A stretch of 64,000 nucleotides of DNA from Nodularia sphaerocarpa UHCC 0038 (GCF_022376295.1 NZ_CP060140.1:4034356-4098355), one strand, 5' to 3'. Numbered from the stretch's first letter, positions 7,035 through 16,680 are shown. A program made the numbers and translations. Notes: a model not told the origin generated them from the sequence alone.

Positions 7035-7880
7035 TTAAGTATGAAATACTACAGTCAATAGTGGTAGAAATGCTAAGAGAAAACTATTCCAAGACTGAGA
7101 GTTGATTTCTGGTGTGGGTTCTGGTGGTGCTAATAAAGCTTCTATTCTTTGTTCTAATCGCTCGCTTCCACTAGCCCCTAAAGCGGCACAGCAAATTTGC
7201 GATGATACACTGCTACTGCTGTTAGTTACGACTATGAGCAATGACTCCGCCAGTAGCAAAGGATCTACCTGTGAAGCTGCGTAACTGTCAGCACGTAATT
7301 CTCGCAATACTAAGAGTTCCTCCCACAAAGCATCTGTATTGGGTAACCAACTGGTACAAGCGCGTACCCAACCCAGCCAGAAAAACCAAAATGTGTCTCG
7401 GTAATGGTAGTGTCCTTGTTCATGTGCTAAGACACTCTCTACATGGTCAGGAGAGAGGGTTTGCAGCAATCCTTGACTAACTACTAATTCTGGATGCCAA
7501 AAGCCTATTTGACCCGCAAAGGGCGCGTCTGTGTTCAGTAACCGAACTTGTTTACCCTGAATATTGACTAGGGGGGATTTACGGGCAGATTCTACAGATT
7601 GGCAACCTTGGAAGGCTAGGGTAATGCATAAAATAGCAAAAAAGCCTAGCAGAATTAATGCTAGTTCATAACTCCACCAGCCGGTGTGTATCCCGCCCAT
7701 TTTGCCTTGAGGCCCCATGAATAACACTGCGATCGCTGTCATGAAAATTAATAATGGGGGGAAGAGAAATAAAAATAGCGATCGCCGCCATCGGATATCC
7801 CAGTTACCTTGGAGATGATTAACGGAGTGTCTTAAACTCCAAGCAACTGTGATCGCAGTCAAAATCATCATCAGATGCAT
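7035..7880 (-). CDS. M56/BlaR1-like membrane metallopeptidase
   Basis: The 281-residue protein has several N-terminal membrane helices (about 1-105). The zinc site is HEQGH (in VESVLAHEQGHYHYRD) with a downstream ELRAD that supplies the third ligand, and a C-terminal hydrophobic segment. This is the protease core of BlaR1/MecR1 without their extracellular penicillin-binding sensor domain. In the BlaR1 system the protease inactivates the repressor BlaI. The gene starts 2 bp after a BlaI-like gene, so the pair is an operon. The signal sensed is unknown; the missing sensor domain argues against direct beta-lactam sensing. Confidence 0.85.
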   Translation of the reverse strand: MHLMMILTAITVAWSLRHSVNHLQGNWDIRWRRSLFLFLFPPLLIFMTAIAVLFMGPQGKMGGIHTGWWSYELALILLGFFAILCITLAFQGCQSVESARKSPLVNIQGKQVRLLNTDAPFAGQIGFWHPELVVSQGLLQTLSPDHVESVLAHEQGHYHYRDTFWFFWLGWVRACTSWLPNTDALWEELLVLRELRADSYAASQVDPLLLAESLLIVVTNSSSSVSSQICCAALGASGSERLEQRIEALLAPPEPTPEINSQSWNSFLLAFLPLLTVVFHT

Positions 7881-7882
7881 GA

Positions 7883-8302
7883 TTATTGTTCCTCCCTGGC
7901 TTGGCGTGCGGCTTGAATGCGTTGAGCGATCGCTTCTAGTTGATCGCTAGCGGCTGCATCTAGACTATCAGCAAAGGCGGCGATGACATCGGGATTACCC
8001 ACGGCAAGAAATTGCTGTAACTTTTCATGTGCCTTAATTACTTGTGCTTGCTGCTTTGTCAGCTTTGGTAGCCAATAAAATGCTCTTCCTTGTTTGTTAC
8101 AGGCTAGCCAACCTTTATCAGTGAGACGACGTAAAACGGTAGTTACTGAAGTATAAGCCAGTTCCCGGTTGGGATCTGAGAGAATGCGATCGTGTACATC
8201 TTTGACTGTAGCTGAACCCAGTTCCCAGATGATATTCAAAATTTCTGCTTCCAAGGGGCCTACAGACATTTGTTTGGGGCGGTAGTCGGGTAAAGGTGCC
8301 AT
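7883..8302 (-). CDS. BlaI/MecI/CopY-family transcriptional repressor
   Basis: This 139-residue winged-helix protein shows LEAEILNIIWELGSATVKDV, the recognition region AYTSVTTVLRRLTDKGWL, and the hinge GRAFYWLP before the dimerisation helices. These are hallmark BlaI/CopY features. It is the first gene of a two-gene operon with the M56 peptidase and probably represses its own promoter. The region just upstream contains TACA repeats (minus strand, about 8312-8326) that could be half-operators, but no perfect TACA-N2-TGTA site was seen. In BlaI systems cleavage by the partner protease relieves repression. Confidence 0.9.
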   Translation of the reverse strand: MAPLPDYRPKQMSVGPLEAEILNIIWELGSATVKDVHDRILSDPNRELAYTSVTTVLRRLTDKGWLACNKQGRAFYWLPKLTKQQAQVIKAHEKLQQFLAVGNPDVIAAFADSLDAAASDQLEAIAQRIQAARQAREEQ

Positions 8303-8580
8303 ATTAATTTTGTAACGAATTGTAGAGTTAGGATCTGGAGATTGCCAAGCTTTCCTCTCTATTTTGCCAAGTATCAGAGGATTAAAACCGTTTGTGCTGG
8401 GATTTATTCTGTTTTCAGATTACCTTTGTTTGTCTTCGCTGGCATCAATTTTGCAATCATACATAAAAAATACTCTGGTCTAAGGATAAGAAATACTCGA
8501 AATTTAACTGTGATTATGGTGAATGACACCCATTAGAATGTAATCTCGGCAATAGTATTTAAAGCAGGTTTATCCACCGC

Positions 8581-9315
8581 GTGAAGCTATTCATATACCA
8601 CACTCCGGAATTGACTCCCACCGGCGAAACTCCAGACTGCGCGATCGCAGTTGATGTTTTGCGGGCTACTAGCACCATAGCAACCGTTTTGGCATCTGGT
8701 GGCGAAGCTGTGCAAGTGTTCAGCGATTTAGAACAACTGATTGCAGTCAGCGAAAAATGGCCCCCGGAAAAACGACTCCGAGCTGGAGAACGCGGCGGTG
8801 CTAAAGTTGCTGACTTTGATTTGGGTAACTCTCCCCTTGATTGCACACGGGAAGTAGTTGAGGGGCGGCGTTTGTTCATCAGTACCACCAATGGAACTCG
8901 CGCTTTACAACGGATAGAACACTCCCCCAGTGTACTGGCCGCAGCTTTGATTAATCGGGCGGCGGTGGTGCAGTATCTCTTGGATAAACAACCAGAGACT
9001 GTGTGGATTGTCGGTTCTGGTTGGGAAGGCACTTTTTCTTTAGAAGATACAGTTTGTGCTGGGGCGATCGCTCATAGTCTTGCAGAGAAGTCCCAATTTT
9101 CTCAGGATGAATTAGCCGGTAATGATGAAGTAATTAGTGCGATCGCTCTTTACTCACAATGGCAGAATGACTTATTGGGATTATTCCACCAAGCCAGCCA
9201 CGGCAAAAGATTACTACGTCTGGAATCACACGAAGATTTAAAATATTGCGCTCAAACCGATATTTTAGATGTCTTGCCTATACAGCAAGAACTGGGGGTT
9301 TTGAAAAGTCAGTAA
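8581..9315 (+). CDS. comB: 2-phosphosulfolactate phosphatase
   Basis: The 244-residue protein carries the ComB features AVDVLRATSTIATVLASGG, RLRAGERGGAKVADFDLGNSP and STTNGTRAL. ComB removes phosphate from 2-phosphosulfolactate in coenzyme M biosynthesis in archaea. Cyanobacteria keep the gene although they do not make coenzyme M, so the true substrate here is uncertain (sulfolactate metabolism is one suggestion). The start is GTG at 8581. Downstream lies a terminator shared with convergent clpC. Confidence 0.92.
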   Translation: MKLFIYHTPELTPTGETPDCAIAVDVLRATSTIATVLASGGEAVQVFSDLEQLIAVSEKWPPEKRLRAGERGGAKVADFDLGNSPLDCTREVVEGRRLFISTTNGTRALQRIEHSPSVLAAALINRAAVVQYLLDKQPETVWIVGSGWEGTFSLEDTVCAGAIAHSLAEKSQFSQDELAGNDEVISAIALYSQWQNDLLGLFHQASHGKRLLRLESHEDLKYCAQTDILDVLPIQQELGVLKSQ

Positions 9316-9402
9316 CTAAAAATTTTTTTTTGTGTTTTAATATGCCCTTTTCTAGATTATAATCTGGAAGGGGCTATACTTGCTTAATCAACAGTAACCG
9401 CA

Positions 9403-9446
9403 TAAAAAAAATCCCCTAGTATGACTACCAGGGGGAAAAGTTTTTA
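9403..9446 (-). terminator. clpC terminator, probably bidirectional with comB
   Basis: On the minus strand CCCCT...AGGGG with further AGT/ACT pairing is followed by ATTTTTTTT. On the plus strand the same hairpin is followed by AAAAGTTTTT. Confidence 0.75.
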
Positions 9447-9468
9447 ATTAAGTGACTGAGTGGAAATA

Positions 9469-11925
9469 CTAGCCAGCATTAGCCAAGAGTAACTCTCGCT
9501 GTTGTGAGCCATGTATTGTCACTTGATTGTCATCATCAACATCTACAGTGGCTGTAACTCCATCGGTGACTTGACCAGAAAGCATGGCTTCAGCTAGAGG
9601 ATCTTCTAACAAGCGCATAATTGCTCGGCGTAACGGTCTCGCACCGTAACTGGGGTTATAGCCTTCTTCTACTACACGCTCTTTAAAGCGTTCTGTAACT
9701 TCTAAGGTAATTCCCTTTTCAGTCAAGCGATTAGCCAGTTCGCGCAGCAGAATATCAGCAATTTGCTTGACTTCATCTTTAGCAAGCTGGGTGAAGACGA
9801 TAATATCATCCAAGCGGTTGAGGAATTCTGGTCGGAAATAAGCTTTCAGTTCCTCATTCACTAAGGTACGAATGCGGTTATAGCTTGCATCGGCTGCGGT
9901 CTCGAAGTCAAAGCCTAAACCACCACCACCTTTTTCAATTACCTTAGAACCAATGTTGGAAGTCAGAATAATTAGGGTGTTTTTGAAGTCCACTTTCCGA
10001 CCTTTTGCGTCGGTGAGGTGTCCATCATCCAAAAGTTGCAGCAGCATATTAAATACATCAGGATGCGCTTTTTCGATTTCGTCGAAAAGAATCACTGAGT
10101 ATGGTTTGCGGCGCACGGCTTCTGTCAGTTGTCCGCCATCGTCATATCCTACGTAACCAGGAGGTGAACCAATCAGCTTGGAAACGGTATGTCCTTCCAT
10201 GTACTCGGACATATCTAGGCGAATCATCGCTTCTTCACTGCTAAAGAAGTAAGATGCCAAGGATTTGGCTAATTCTGTTTTACCCACTCCGGTAGGTCCA
10301 GAGAAAATAAAACTAGCAATGGGGCGATTGGGATTTTTTAACCCGACTCTGGCGCGACGAATAGCACGAGATACGGCTGTAACGGCTTGTTCTTGACCAA
10401 TTAACCGTTCGTGGAGTGTGTCTTCTAGGTGCAGCAGCAACTCTGACTCAGATTCTGTGAGTTTGTTGACTGGTACTCCTGTCCAAGAGGCGACGATTTG
10501 AGCAATGTCTTCCTCATTGACAACGAGTGACTTGACAAAATCCTCAGCTTGTGGTTCAAACTGCATATCGGCTTCGAGTTTCATTTCCTCGCCGCGCAGT
10601 TCTCCAGCTTTGCCAAAGTTCTGAGTTCTGACTGCTTCCTCTTTGGCTTTCGTCACACCGACTAATTGCTTTTTGAGTTCTTTATCGATAGAAACGCGAG
10701 AGTTCCGCAACCGCACACGAGAACCAGCTTCATCAATCAGGTCAATTGCTTTATCTGGAAGAAAGCGATCGCTAATGTAACGATCTGACAACTCGGCTGC
10801 TGCTAGAATTGCTTCATCAGAAATATGTACTTTGTGGTGCTGCTCGTAAGCTCCGCGCAAGCCGTAGAGAATTTCCACAGTTTCTTCGATTGAGGGTTCC
10901 CCAATTAAAACTGATTGGAAACGACGCTCTAAAGCCGCATCACGCTCAATATGCTGACGATATTCATTCAGGGTGGTTGCACCAATACACTGGAGTTCAC
11001 CCCGTGCTAAGGCTGGTTTGAGGATATTGGCTGCATCTAAACCGCCTTCTGTACCACCAGCACCAACTAAGGTGTGAACTTCGTCAATTACCAGAATAAT
11101 ATTGCCAGCAGAACGAACTTCTTCGACAATTTTCTTCAGGCGTTCTTCAAAGTCCCCACGAAAACGGGTTCCAGAGACTACCATCCCCATATCAAGACTG
11201 ATAACTTGCTTATCTAGCAAGATTTCCGGTGCATCTTGATTGACAATACGTTGAGCTAGTCCTTCGGCGATCGCAGTTTTACCAACTCCTGGTTCACCGA
11301 TTAATATAGGATTATTCTTGGTGCGGCGACCGAGTATTTGGATGGTACGCTCAATTTCTTTGGCTCTTCCCACTACAGGGTCAAGCTTGCCTTCTTGGGC
11401 TAATTTCGTGAGATTTCTGCCAAATTCCTCTAGAGTTACGCTTTGGGTGCGCTTGGAACCGCTACCTGTACTACTAGCGAAAACAGATCCACCTTCACCC
11501 AAACGACGGATGACGTTTGTGCGGACATTTTTGAGGTCTACTCCTAGATTTTGTAGGACTTTGGCGGCGACACCTTCACCAGCCTCAGTTAATCCTAAGA
11601 GTAAGTGTTCTGTGTTGATGTAGTTATTTCCCAGGCTGTTAGCTTCTCTAAACGATTGCTCGAATAAGCTTTTCACCTTGGGAGTAAAAGGAATTTCTGG
11701 TGGTACAAAACCAGAACCTCTACCGATAATTTTTTCGACTTCGCGGCGTGCTTCCTTGAGAGTAACGCCCAATTCAGCCAGCACTTTAGCAGCAACCCCA
11801 GTCCCTTCTCCGATTAGTCCGAGGAGAATTTGTTCAGTTCCTACGAAATTGTGTCCCAGGCGACGTGCTTCCTCCTGGGCTAACATAATTACTTTAATGG
11901 CTTCGGAAGTGAAGTGTTCAAACAT
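9469..11925 (-). CDS. clpC: ATP-dependent Clp protease ATP-binding subunit ClpC
   Basis: The 818-residue product has all ClpC parts in order. There are two Clp_N repeats (1-145; FTSEAIKVIMLAQEEARRLG) and a first AAA+ domain with GEPGVGKTAI. A UVR-type middle segment follows (KAKEEAVRTQNFGKAGELR). The second AAA+ domain has GPTGVGKTEL, followed by a C-terminal D2-small domain. The LGF in GGGGLGFDF is the likely ClpP-docking loop. ClpC unfolds substrates for ClpP and is essential in cyanobacteria; plant ClpC is its chloroplast descendant. Single gene with its own terminator. Confidence 0.98.
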   Translation of the reverse strand: MFEHFTSEAIKVIMLAQEEARRLGHNFVGTEQILLGLIGEGTGVAAKVLAELGVTLKEARREVEKIIGRGSGFVPPEIPFTPKVKSLFEQSFREANSLGNNYINTEHLLLGLTEAGEGVAAKVLQNLGVDLKNVRTNVIRRLGEGGSVFASSTGSGSKRTQSVTLEEFGRNLTKLAQEGKLDPVVGRAKEIERTIQILGRRTKNNPILIGEPGVGKTAIAEGLAQRIVNQDAPEILLDKQVISLDMGMVVSGTRFRGDFEERLKKIVEEVRSAGNIILVIDEVHTLVGAGGTEGGLDAANILKPALARGELQCIGATTLNEYRQHIERDAALERRFQSVLIGEPSIEETVEILYGLRGAYEQHHKVHISDEAILAAAELSDRYISDRFLPDKAIDLIDEAGSRVRLRNSRVSIDKELKKQLVGVTKAKEEAVRTQNFGKAGELRGEEMKLEADMQFEPQAEDFVKSLVVNEEDIAQIVASWTGVPVNKLTESESELLLHLEDTLHERLIGQEQAVTAVSRAIRRARVGLKNPNRPIASFIFSGPTGVGKTELAKSLASYFFSSEEAMIRLDMSEYMEGHTVSKLIGSPPGYVGYDDGGQLTEAVRRKPYSVILFDEIEKAHPDVFNMLLQLLDDGHLTDAKGRKVDFKNTLIILTSNIGSKVIEKGGGGLGFDFETAADASYNRIRTLVNEELKAYFRPEFLNRLDDIIVFTQLAKDEVKQIADILLRELANRLTEKGITLEVTERFKERVVEEGYNPSYGARPLRRAIMRLLEDPLAEAMLSGQVTDGVTATVDVDDDNQVTIHGSQQRELLLANAG

Positions 11926-12157
11926 AATGGGTTCTTGCTCCCTTGCTGCTTTGGGCTTTGGGTGAGCTAAATATTCACCCGCATTTAAACTTTTTTGTAT
12001 TTTCTTAAAGATAATGTATCTTTATTTAAAGTTTCATGGCAGTGGTGAGAGCCGTATGGGTGAGGTGTGGTTGCCGTCATGATTCATAATAGCTGGATAG
12101 AAAGACTATTAAATCTGGACTGGGGATGAAGTAATAATCGAGCTATAGGTATAAATC

Positions 12158-12454
12158 ATGTCTGAATTACACGGGAATAAGGATCAACAACATCCTCTTT
12201 ATAATCGCGATCGCCCCTCTATTAATATTTTACTCGCTCAAGAGGCAACAAACTACAATTTAGCCGAATTAGCTAGATTAAAAATTCGTTATCAAGGCTT
12301 TCCAGGGGCGAGAGACATCCAAAAAGATTTGGATCAAGTCTTACAGCAGTGGGGTTTGACGGAAGCTGAACTTTTTGAGAAAACCCGCCAGATGCACAAT
12401 ATTGGCGGAATTTATCAAAGTCGTGGCAAAAAAGAAGAGGAAGATTGGAATTAG
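12158..12454 (+). CDS. DUF3288 family protein
   Basis: This 98-residue hydrophilic protein contains HPLYNRDRPSINILLAQEA, LAELARLKIRYQGFPGARDI and QKDLDQVLQQWGLTEAELF. The pattern is that of the cyanobacterial DUF3288 family. No catalytic motif is visible and the function is unknown. It is divergent from clpC and convergent with the MCE gene. A TCATTGG repeat array touches its stop codon. Confidence 0.8.
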   Translation: MSELHGNKDQQHPLYNRDRPSINILLAQEATNYNLAELARLKIRYQGFPGARDIQKDLDQVLQQWGLTEAELFEKTRQMHNIGGIYQSRGKKEEEDWN

Positions 12455-12482
12455 TCATTGGTCATTGGTCATTGGTCATTAG
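12451..12482. repeat. TCATTGG heptamer array
   Basis: About four heptamers directly follow the stop codon of the DUF3288 gene. A GTAGAGACGTTGCATG-type hairpin repeat follows at about 12499-12528. Confidence 0.8.
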
Positions 12483-12576
12483 ATATCGCCGGCGAAGAAT
12501 GTAGAGACGTTGCATGCAACTTCTCTACAAGGGTTTTGGAAGAGTCGAATAATTTTCTCTCTGATGCGGCTCATCC

Positions 12577-14058
12577 TTATTCATCGATTTTTCGCTCTTC
12601 CCCATATTTCCGCAGTTGCTGTAAGAGCTTTTCTTGGGATGAGTCGGGGATGGCTGGATTAATAATTGGTTGGGGATTTTGTTCAAAAATGTCAACAGCA
12701 GCAGGTATGGGCTTGATGTTCAGCGCTTGTTGCTTTGGTTTGAGGATGGGAAGCTCAATTTTGGGTGTACTAACAGGAGTCTGTTTGACAACTGGTTGAT
12801 TCACAGGAGGCTGTTTCACAGCAGTTTTGCTTACGGCTGTTTTGAGGGAGTCTAAAGTAGCAGCTACCTTGACATCTTGCTGCATCTGTTCTGTAGAAGA
12901 CACCAAGCCACTTAAACCATTGACCAATTGCAATAAATTTTGCCGGAAAGCTGGATCACCTGTCAATTCGTCTAAATCAGAGGTAATTTTTTGGGTATTT
13001 TCAAAAGTCACCCTGGCTGAATCTAAGGTTTGCTGCATTAGCACTAGATTCTGAGGATCATTTAAGGCTTGAGAAGCGTCGCGTAAATTGGCTGAGGCTT
13101 GGGCTGCATTTGCTGACAGGCTTTCTAAATTATTGAGTAATTCGCCTTGGGTTAGTTGATTAAATGCAGGTGATAGGCTACTGACTGTCACCCGGAGTTG
13201 GTTGCTAGTTTCGGTGATATTGTTCAAAGCACCAACCAAAGAACTCCGGTTGGTTGTGACGAGTTCATCTAGGTTACTCAACAACCGATTAGCTTGATTG
13301 GCTGTGGAACTAAATTCACTTGCTGTCGCACCTAATTGATTTACTGTTTTAGTTGCGGATCTAGTGAGTTCATTTGTGGATTGTTGTACTGAATTAGCAG
13401 TGGCGGAAAATGTCCCTAGTTGTTGTTCAAAGCTTTTGCTCAAAGCTTGGAAATCCTGAGTCAGGGATGCAACACCTGTGGCTGCTGCTGTGGAGCTTTC
13501 TAGAAGTCGATTCAGTTTTTGGTAAAATTCCGGATCATTGTATGTAGTGGCTAAATTAGTTGAGGAGCGAATCAGTTCATCAATGCTGATGCCAATTTTA
13601 CCTGATAATCGAGAACCATCACAAATGATCAGGCTGTCATCACAATTATTATCTAGGGGTTTGGCGATCGCCCCCATCGGGATCGATGTTTTGGGTGTAA
13701 TGTCAATAATACTTTCACTAATTAATCCACTCTGATTAGCTTCAATTACCACATCACGCGAAATTACTAAGTCAGCTGGAGCAATTTCAATTTCTACCTG
13801 TACGGCATTTGAACTTGCTTGAACTTTAGAAATATTGCCGACTTTTACACCACGATAGCGAACTGGTGCGCCTCTTTGCATACCACCAGCATTCGCAAAT
13901 TCTACCATAAATTTGTACGAATTGCTACCTGCTGTAAATCTATTTAACCAGAGGACAATCATCACAAATGCGCCCAACCCCAGGAGTATGAGCAACCCCA
14001 CTGAGCCTTCTCTTAATGTGCGCCTAGACGCAAAGCTGTTTGTTATGATCTCGCGCAT
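12577..14058 (-). CDS. MlaD-like MCE-domain protein
   Basis: The 493-residue protein has an N-terminal membrane helix (about 19-38, VGLLILLGLGAFVMIVLWL) and an MCE domain (about 45-125; FANAGGMQRGAPVRYRGVKVG). A long Ser/Thr/Gln/Asn-rich helical region and a Pro/Lys-rich tail follow. It is the cyanobacterial relative of MlaD and plant TGD2, which carry lipids between membranes. The gene lies 17 bp after a MlaF-like ATPase, forming an operon. No MlaE permease gene is in the window. Its long C-terminal region is typical of cyanobacterial members and may span the periplasm. Confidence 0.9.
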   Translation of the reverse strand: MREIITNSFASRRTLREGSVGLLILLGLGAFVMIVLWLNRFTAGSNSYKFMVEFANAGGMQRGAPVRYRGVKVGNISKVQASSNAVQVEIEIAPADLVISRDVVIEANQSGLISESIIDITPKTSIPMGAIAKPLDNNCDDSLIICDGSRLSGKIGISIDELIRSSTNLATTYNDPEFYQKLNRLLESSTAAATGVASLTQDFQALSKSFEQQLGTFSATANSVQQSTNELTRSATKTVNQLGATASEFSSTANQANRLLSNLDELVTTNRSSLVGALNNITETSNQLRVTVSSLSPAFNQLTQGELLNNLESLSANAAQASANLRDASQALNDPQNLVLMQQTLDSARVTFENTQKITSDLDELTGDPAFRQNLLQLVNGLSGLVSSTEQMQQDVKVAATLDSLKTAVSKTAVKQPPVNQPVVKQTPVSTPKIELPILKPKQQALNIKPIPAAVDIFEQNPQPIINPAIPDSSQEKLLQQLRKYGEERKIDE

Positions 14059-14075
14059 ATTTTTTCTCTACCCGC

Positions 14076-14858
14076 CTACCCAGCCACCTGAATTGGTCCT
14101 TGTACACTGCCACTAATAAATTGTCTAATCAAGGGATTTTCTGTGGTATCTATCTCACTAACTCTACCTTCCCACTGCACTTTACCTTGATAAAGAAACA
14201 CTAGTCTATCAGTTGTACGGCGAATGGTACTATCTTGGTGCGTCACAATTGCATAAGTACTACAAACTCCTTGTGTCAATTGTAATTCACGAATTAAATC
14301 TTCTATGACTGTTGAGGCAATGGGGTCAAGTCCGGCGGTGGGTTCGTCGTAGAGTAAAACTTCGGGACCCTCTGTGAGATTATCAGGATTAGAGATAATC
14401 GCACGGGCAAAACTTACCCGTTTTCGCATTCCCCCAGATAGTTCAGATGGGTAGAGATGGCTGATTCCAGATAAACCAACCATTTCTAATTTTTCTTTAA
14501 CGAGTTGTTGAATGCGCGATCGCGGTATCTTGGAATGTTGATACAGTAAAAAACCCACATTTTCATCTACAGTCAAAGAATCAAATAACGCCGCCTGTTG
14601 AAACACCATCCCAATGCCAATCGGATCAGCACTGTCCTCAATTAACCCATCTCGCCGTACCCCTTGGATATAAATTTCTCCGCTATCGGGAGCCATTAAT
14701 CCGGCAATAATTCGTAAAACCGTTGATTTACCAGTTCCTGAAGGACCAATAATTCCTACAGCTTCCCCCCGGTAAATCGTCAAATCCACATTATCTAAAA
14801 CTTTATTGCTACCAAAGGACTTAGAAATGCCTTTCAGTTCAATTAATGGTTCATTCAT
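14076..14858 (-). CDS. MlaF-like lipid-transport ABC ATPase
   Basis: The 260-residue ATPase has Walker A GPSGTGKST (about 37-46), Q-loop VFQQAALFDSLTV, signature LSGGMRKRVSFARA, Walker B LLYDEPTAGLDP and H-loop IVTHQDS. The LSGGMRKR form is diagnostic of the Mla/Ttg2A/TGD3 group. It powers MCE-type phospholipid transport and precedes the MlaD-like gene. The start codon region overlaps a TCATTAG repeat array that also spans the 5' side of the divergent oxidoreductase gene. Confidence 0.92.
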   Translation of the reverse strand: MNEPLIELKGISKSFGSNKVLDNVDLTIYRGEAVGIIGPSGTGKSTVLRIIAGLMAPDSGEIYIQGVRRDGLIEDSADPIGIGMVFQQAALFDSLTVDENVGFLLYQHSKIPRSRIQQLVKEKLEMVGLSGISHLYPSELSGGMRKRVSFARAIISNPDNLTEGPEVLLYDEPTAGLDPIASTVIEDLIRELQLTQGVCSTYAIVTHQDSTIRRTTDRLVFLYQGKVQWEGRVSEIDTTENPLIRQFISGSVQGPIQVAG

Positions 14859-14926
14859 TAGTCATTAGCCCTTCGACTACGCTCAGGGTAAATCATTGGT
14901 CATTGGTCATTTTAGTCATTAGTCAT
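14851..14926. repeat. TCATTAG/TCATTGG repeats with inserted CCCTTCGACTACGCTCAGGG unit
   Basis: The short intergenic space between two divergent genes is made of STRR heptamers interrupted by a second dispersed repeat (about 14869-14888). An ACTCAGCACTCAGAACTCAG repeat follows from 14937, within the proposed 5' end of the next gene. Confidence 0.75.
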
Positions 14927-14932
14927 GAAAGT

Positions 14933-16471
14933 ATGAACTCAGCACTCAGAACTCAGCACTCTCAAAGTGATGTTATCGTGATTGGTAGCGGTATTGGTGG
15001 GTTATGCGCTGCGGGATTACTGGCTCGTTATGGTAAGCGGGTGATTGTGTGTGAAAGCCACGCAATTCCCGGAGGTACAGCCCATAGTTTTAGACGAAGA
15101 GGATTTGAATTTGATTCTGGCCCCTCCTTTTATTGTGGTCTTACAGATCCTCAGAGTTTGAATCCTGTAACACAAGTTCTTAAAGTTCTAGGCGAATCTC
15201 TCCAAGTTATCCCCTATGATCCATTAGGACACTACCATTTTCCTGAAGCCATTTTTGCAGTTTATCGCCATGCAGAGAAGTACCTGGCTGAGGTGGATAA
15301 AATTACGCCCCAAGGTGCGAAGGAATTTCAACAATTTGCCGAACGCTTATTAAAGCTATATGAAGGGATGAAAGGTATTCCCACTCTAGCTTTGAGAGCA
15401 GATTGGCAGGTAATTTTGGTATTAATGACACGTTATTTACCATCTTTAACGAAAATGTTACCTAACTTACCCCTTGTTCAGTCTTCTGTAGGTAATGTTA
15501 TGGATGCTACAGTTAAAGACCCTTGGGTACGTCGGCTCATTGACCTGGAATGCTTTTTATTATCTGGTTTAAAGGCACACGGCACAATTGCCCCAGAGGT
15601 AGCTTTTATGTTAGGTGAGCGCTCCCGTGCTGGAGTTGAGTATCCTCTGGGAGGAAGTGGTGCAATTGTTGATGCTTTGGTGAGGGGTTTAGAACGTTGG
15701 GGTGGTAAGTTACTTCTGGGGAGTCATGTTGAGCAAATCTTGCTGGAATCGGGTCAAGCTGTGGGTGTAAAGTTGCGAAATGGTGAAATTCTCAAAGCAC
15801 CGATAGTCATTTCTAACGCGACGATTTGGGATACTTACAATCACCTATTACGCCCTGAAGATTTACCTGCATCCTATCGGCAAGTTGCATTAGAAACACC
15901 AGCCGTTGATAGTTTTATGCATTTGCACTTAGGTATTAAGGCGAATGGGTTAGAAAATTTGACGGGACATCATGTAGTAGTTCATGATTCAAATCAAGAT
16001 ATCACCGTACCGGGTAATACTTGCATGATTTCTATTCCCAGTGTGTGGGATGCAACTTTAGCACCAGATGGACATCATGTAGTTCATGCTTACACTCTGG
16101 AACCTTATGCAGGATGGGAACGAAATGATGGGTATGAAACCAGGAAAAAAGAGAAGGCGCAAACTTTATATCGGGCTTTAGAGGGAGTTATCCCCGATAT
16201 TCGGCAGCGTGTGGTGTTAGAACTCATTGGAACACCGCTAACTCATGCTCATTATTTACGACGATATCAGGGAACTTATGGACCAGCTATAGTTGCTGGT
16301 CAGGGGATGTTTCCTAGTACGCAAACACCGATAAAAGGTTTGTATCGTGTGGGTGATAGTACTATGCCGGGAATTGGTGTACCTGCGGTAGCTGCATCCG
16401 GGATTTTGTGTGCTAATAGTTTGGTGACTGTGCGGGAAATGGGGGAGTTATTGGATGGTTTGAAGTTTTAG
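14933..16471 (+). CDS. CRTISO/CrtI-like FAD-dependent oxidoreductase
   Basis: The protein has an N-terminal dinucleotide-binding motif VIVIGSGIGGLCAAGLLARYG and the C-terminal family motif GLYRVGDSTMPGIGVPAVAASG. It belongs to the carotenoid isomerase/phytoene-desaturase superfamily. It acts on carotenoids or another polyene; the exact substrate cannot be set from sequence alone. I place the start at ATG 14933 (about 512 residues). An upstream in-frame ATG at 14846 would add 29 residues encoded entirely by repeats (VISPSTTLRVNHWSLVILVI), which is unlikely to be real protein. The first dozen residues from 14933 are also repeat-derived. Confidence 0.85.
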   Translation: MNSALRTQHSQSDVIVIGSGIGGLCAAGLLARYGKRVIVCESHAIPGGTAHSFRRRGFEFDSGPSFYCGLTDPQSLNPVTQVLKVLGESLQVIPYDPLGHYHFPEAIFAVYRHAEKYLAEVDKITPQGAKEFQQFAERLLKLYEGMKGIPTLALRADWQVILVLMTRYLPSLTKMLPNLPLVQSSVGNVMDATVKDPWVRRLIDLECFLLSGLKAHGTIAPEVAFMLGERSRAGVEYPLGGSGAIVDALVRGLERWGGKLLLGSHVEQILLESGQAVGVKLRNGEILKAPIVISNATIWDTYNHLLRPEDLPASYRQVALETPAVDSFMHLHLGIKANGLENLTGHHVVVHDSNQDITVPGNTCMISIPSVWDATLAPDGHHVVHAYTLEPYAGWERNDGYETRKKEKAQTLYRALEGVIPDIRQRVVLELIGTPLTHAHYLRRYQGTYGPAIVAGQGMFPSTQTPIKGLYRVGDSTMPGIGVPAVAASGILCANSLVTVREMGELLDGLKF

Positions 16472-16621
16472 GGTTGCTGAGGGGAAAGGGGTGTTTATTG
16501 CACGCAGAGGCGCAGAGACGCGGAGAGGAGGAAGAGGTGAGAATTAGCGATTTGGAAATTTCACAAATCCTCTACTATTTAGTATTAAAATTTTGTTTTA
16601 TTTATAAACGTTGAGAGTCTC

Positions 16622-16654
16622 ATATCCCCGACTTCTTGAAGAAGTCGGGGATAT
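16622..16654. repeat. Hairpin repeat ATCCCCGACTTC...GAAGTCGGGGAT
   Basis: A near-perfect inverted repeat followed by TTTTT on the plus strand can act as terminator for the oxidoreductase gene. Related copies lie at 21701-21731 and 34075-34105, so it is a dispersed repeat family. A GCGCAGAGACGC-type repeat lies just before it (about 16500-16533). Confidence 0.75.
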
Positions 16655-16680
16655 TTTTATTCGTAACTTATTTAGGATTG

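Noticed and set aside
12458..13054. Open frames antisense to the MlaD-like gene
   Set aside because: The minus-strand frame is a clear MCE-domain protein; the plus-strand frames have no supporting features.
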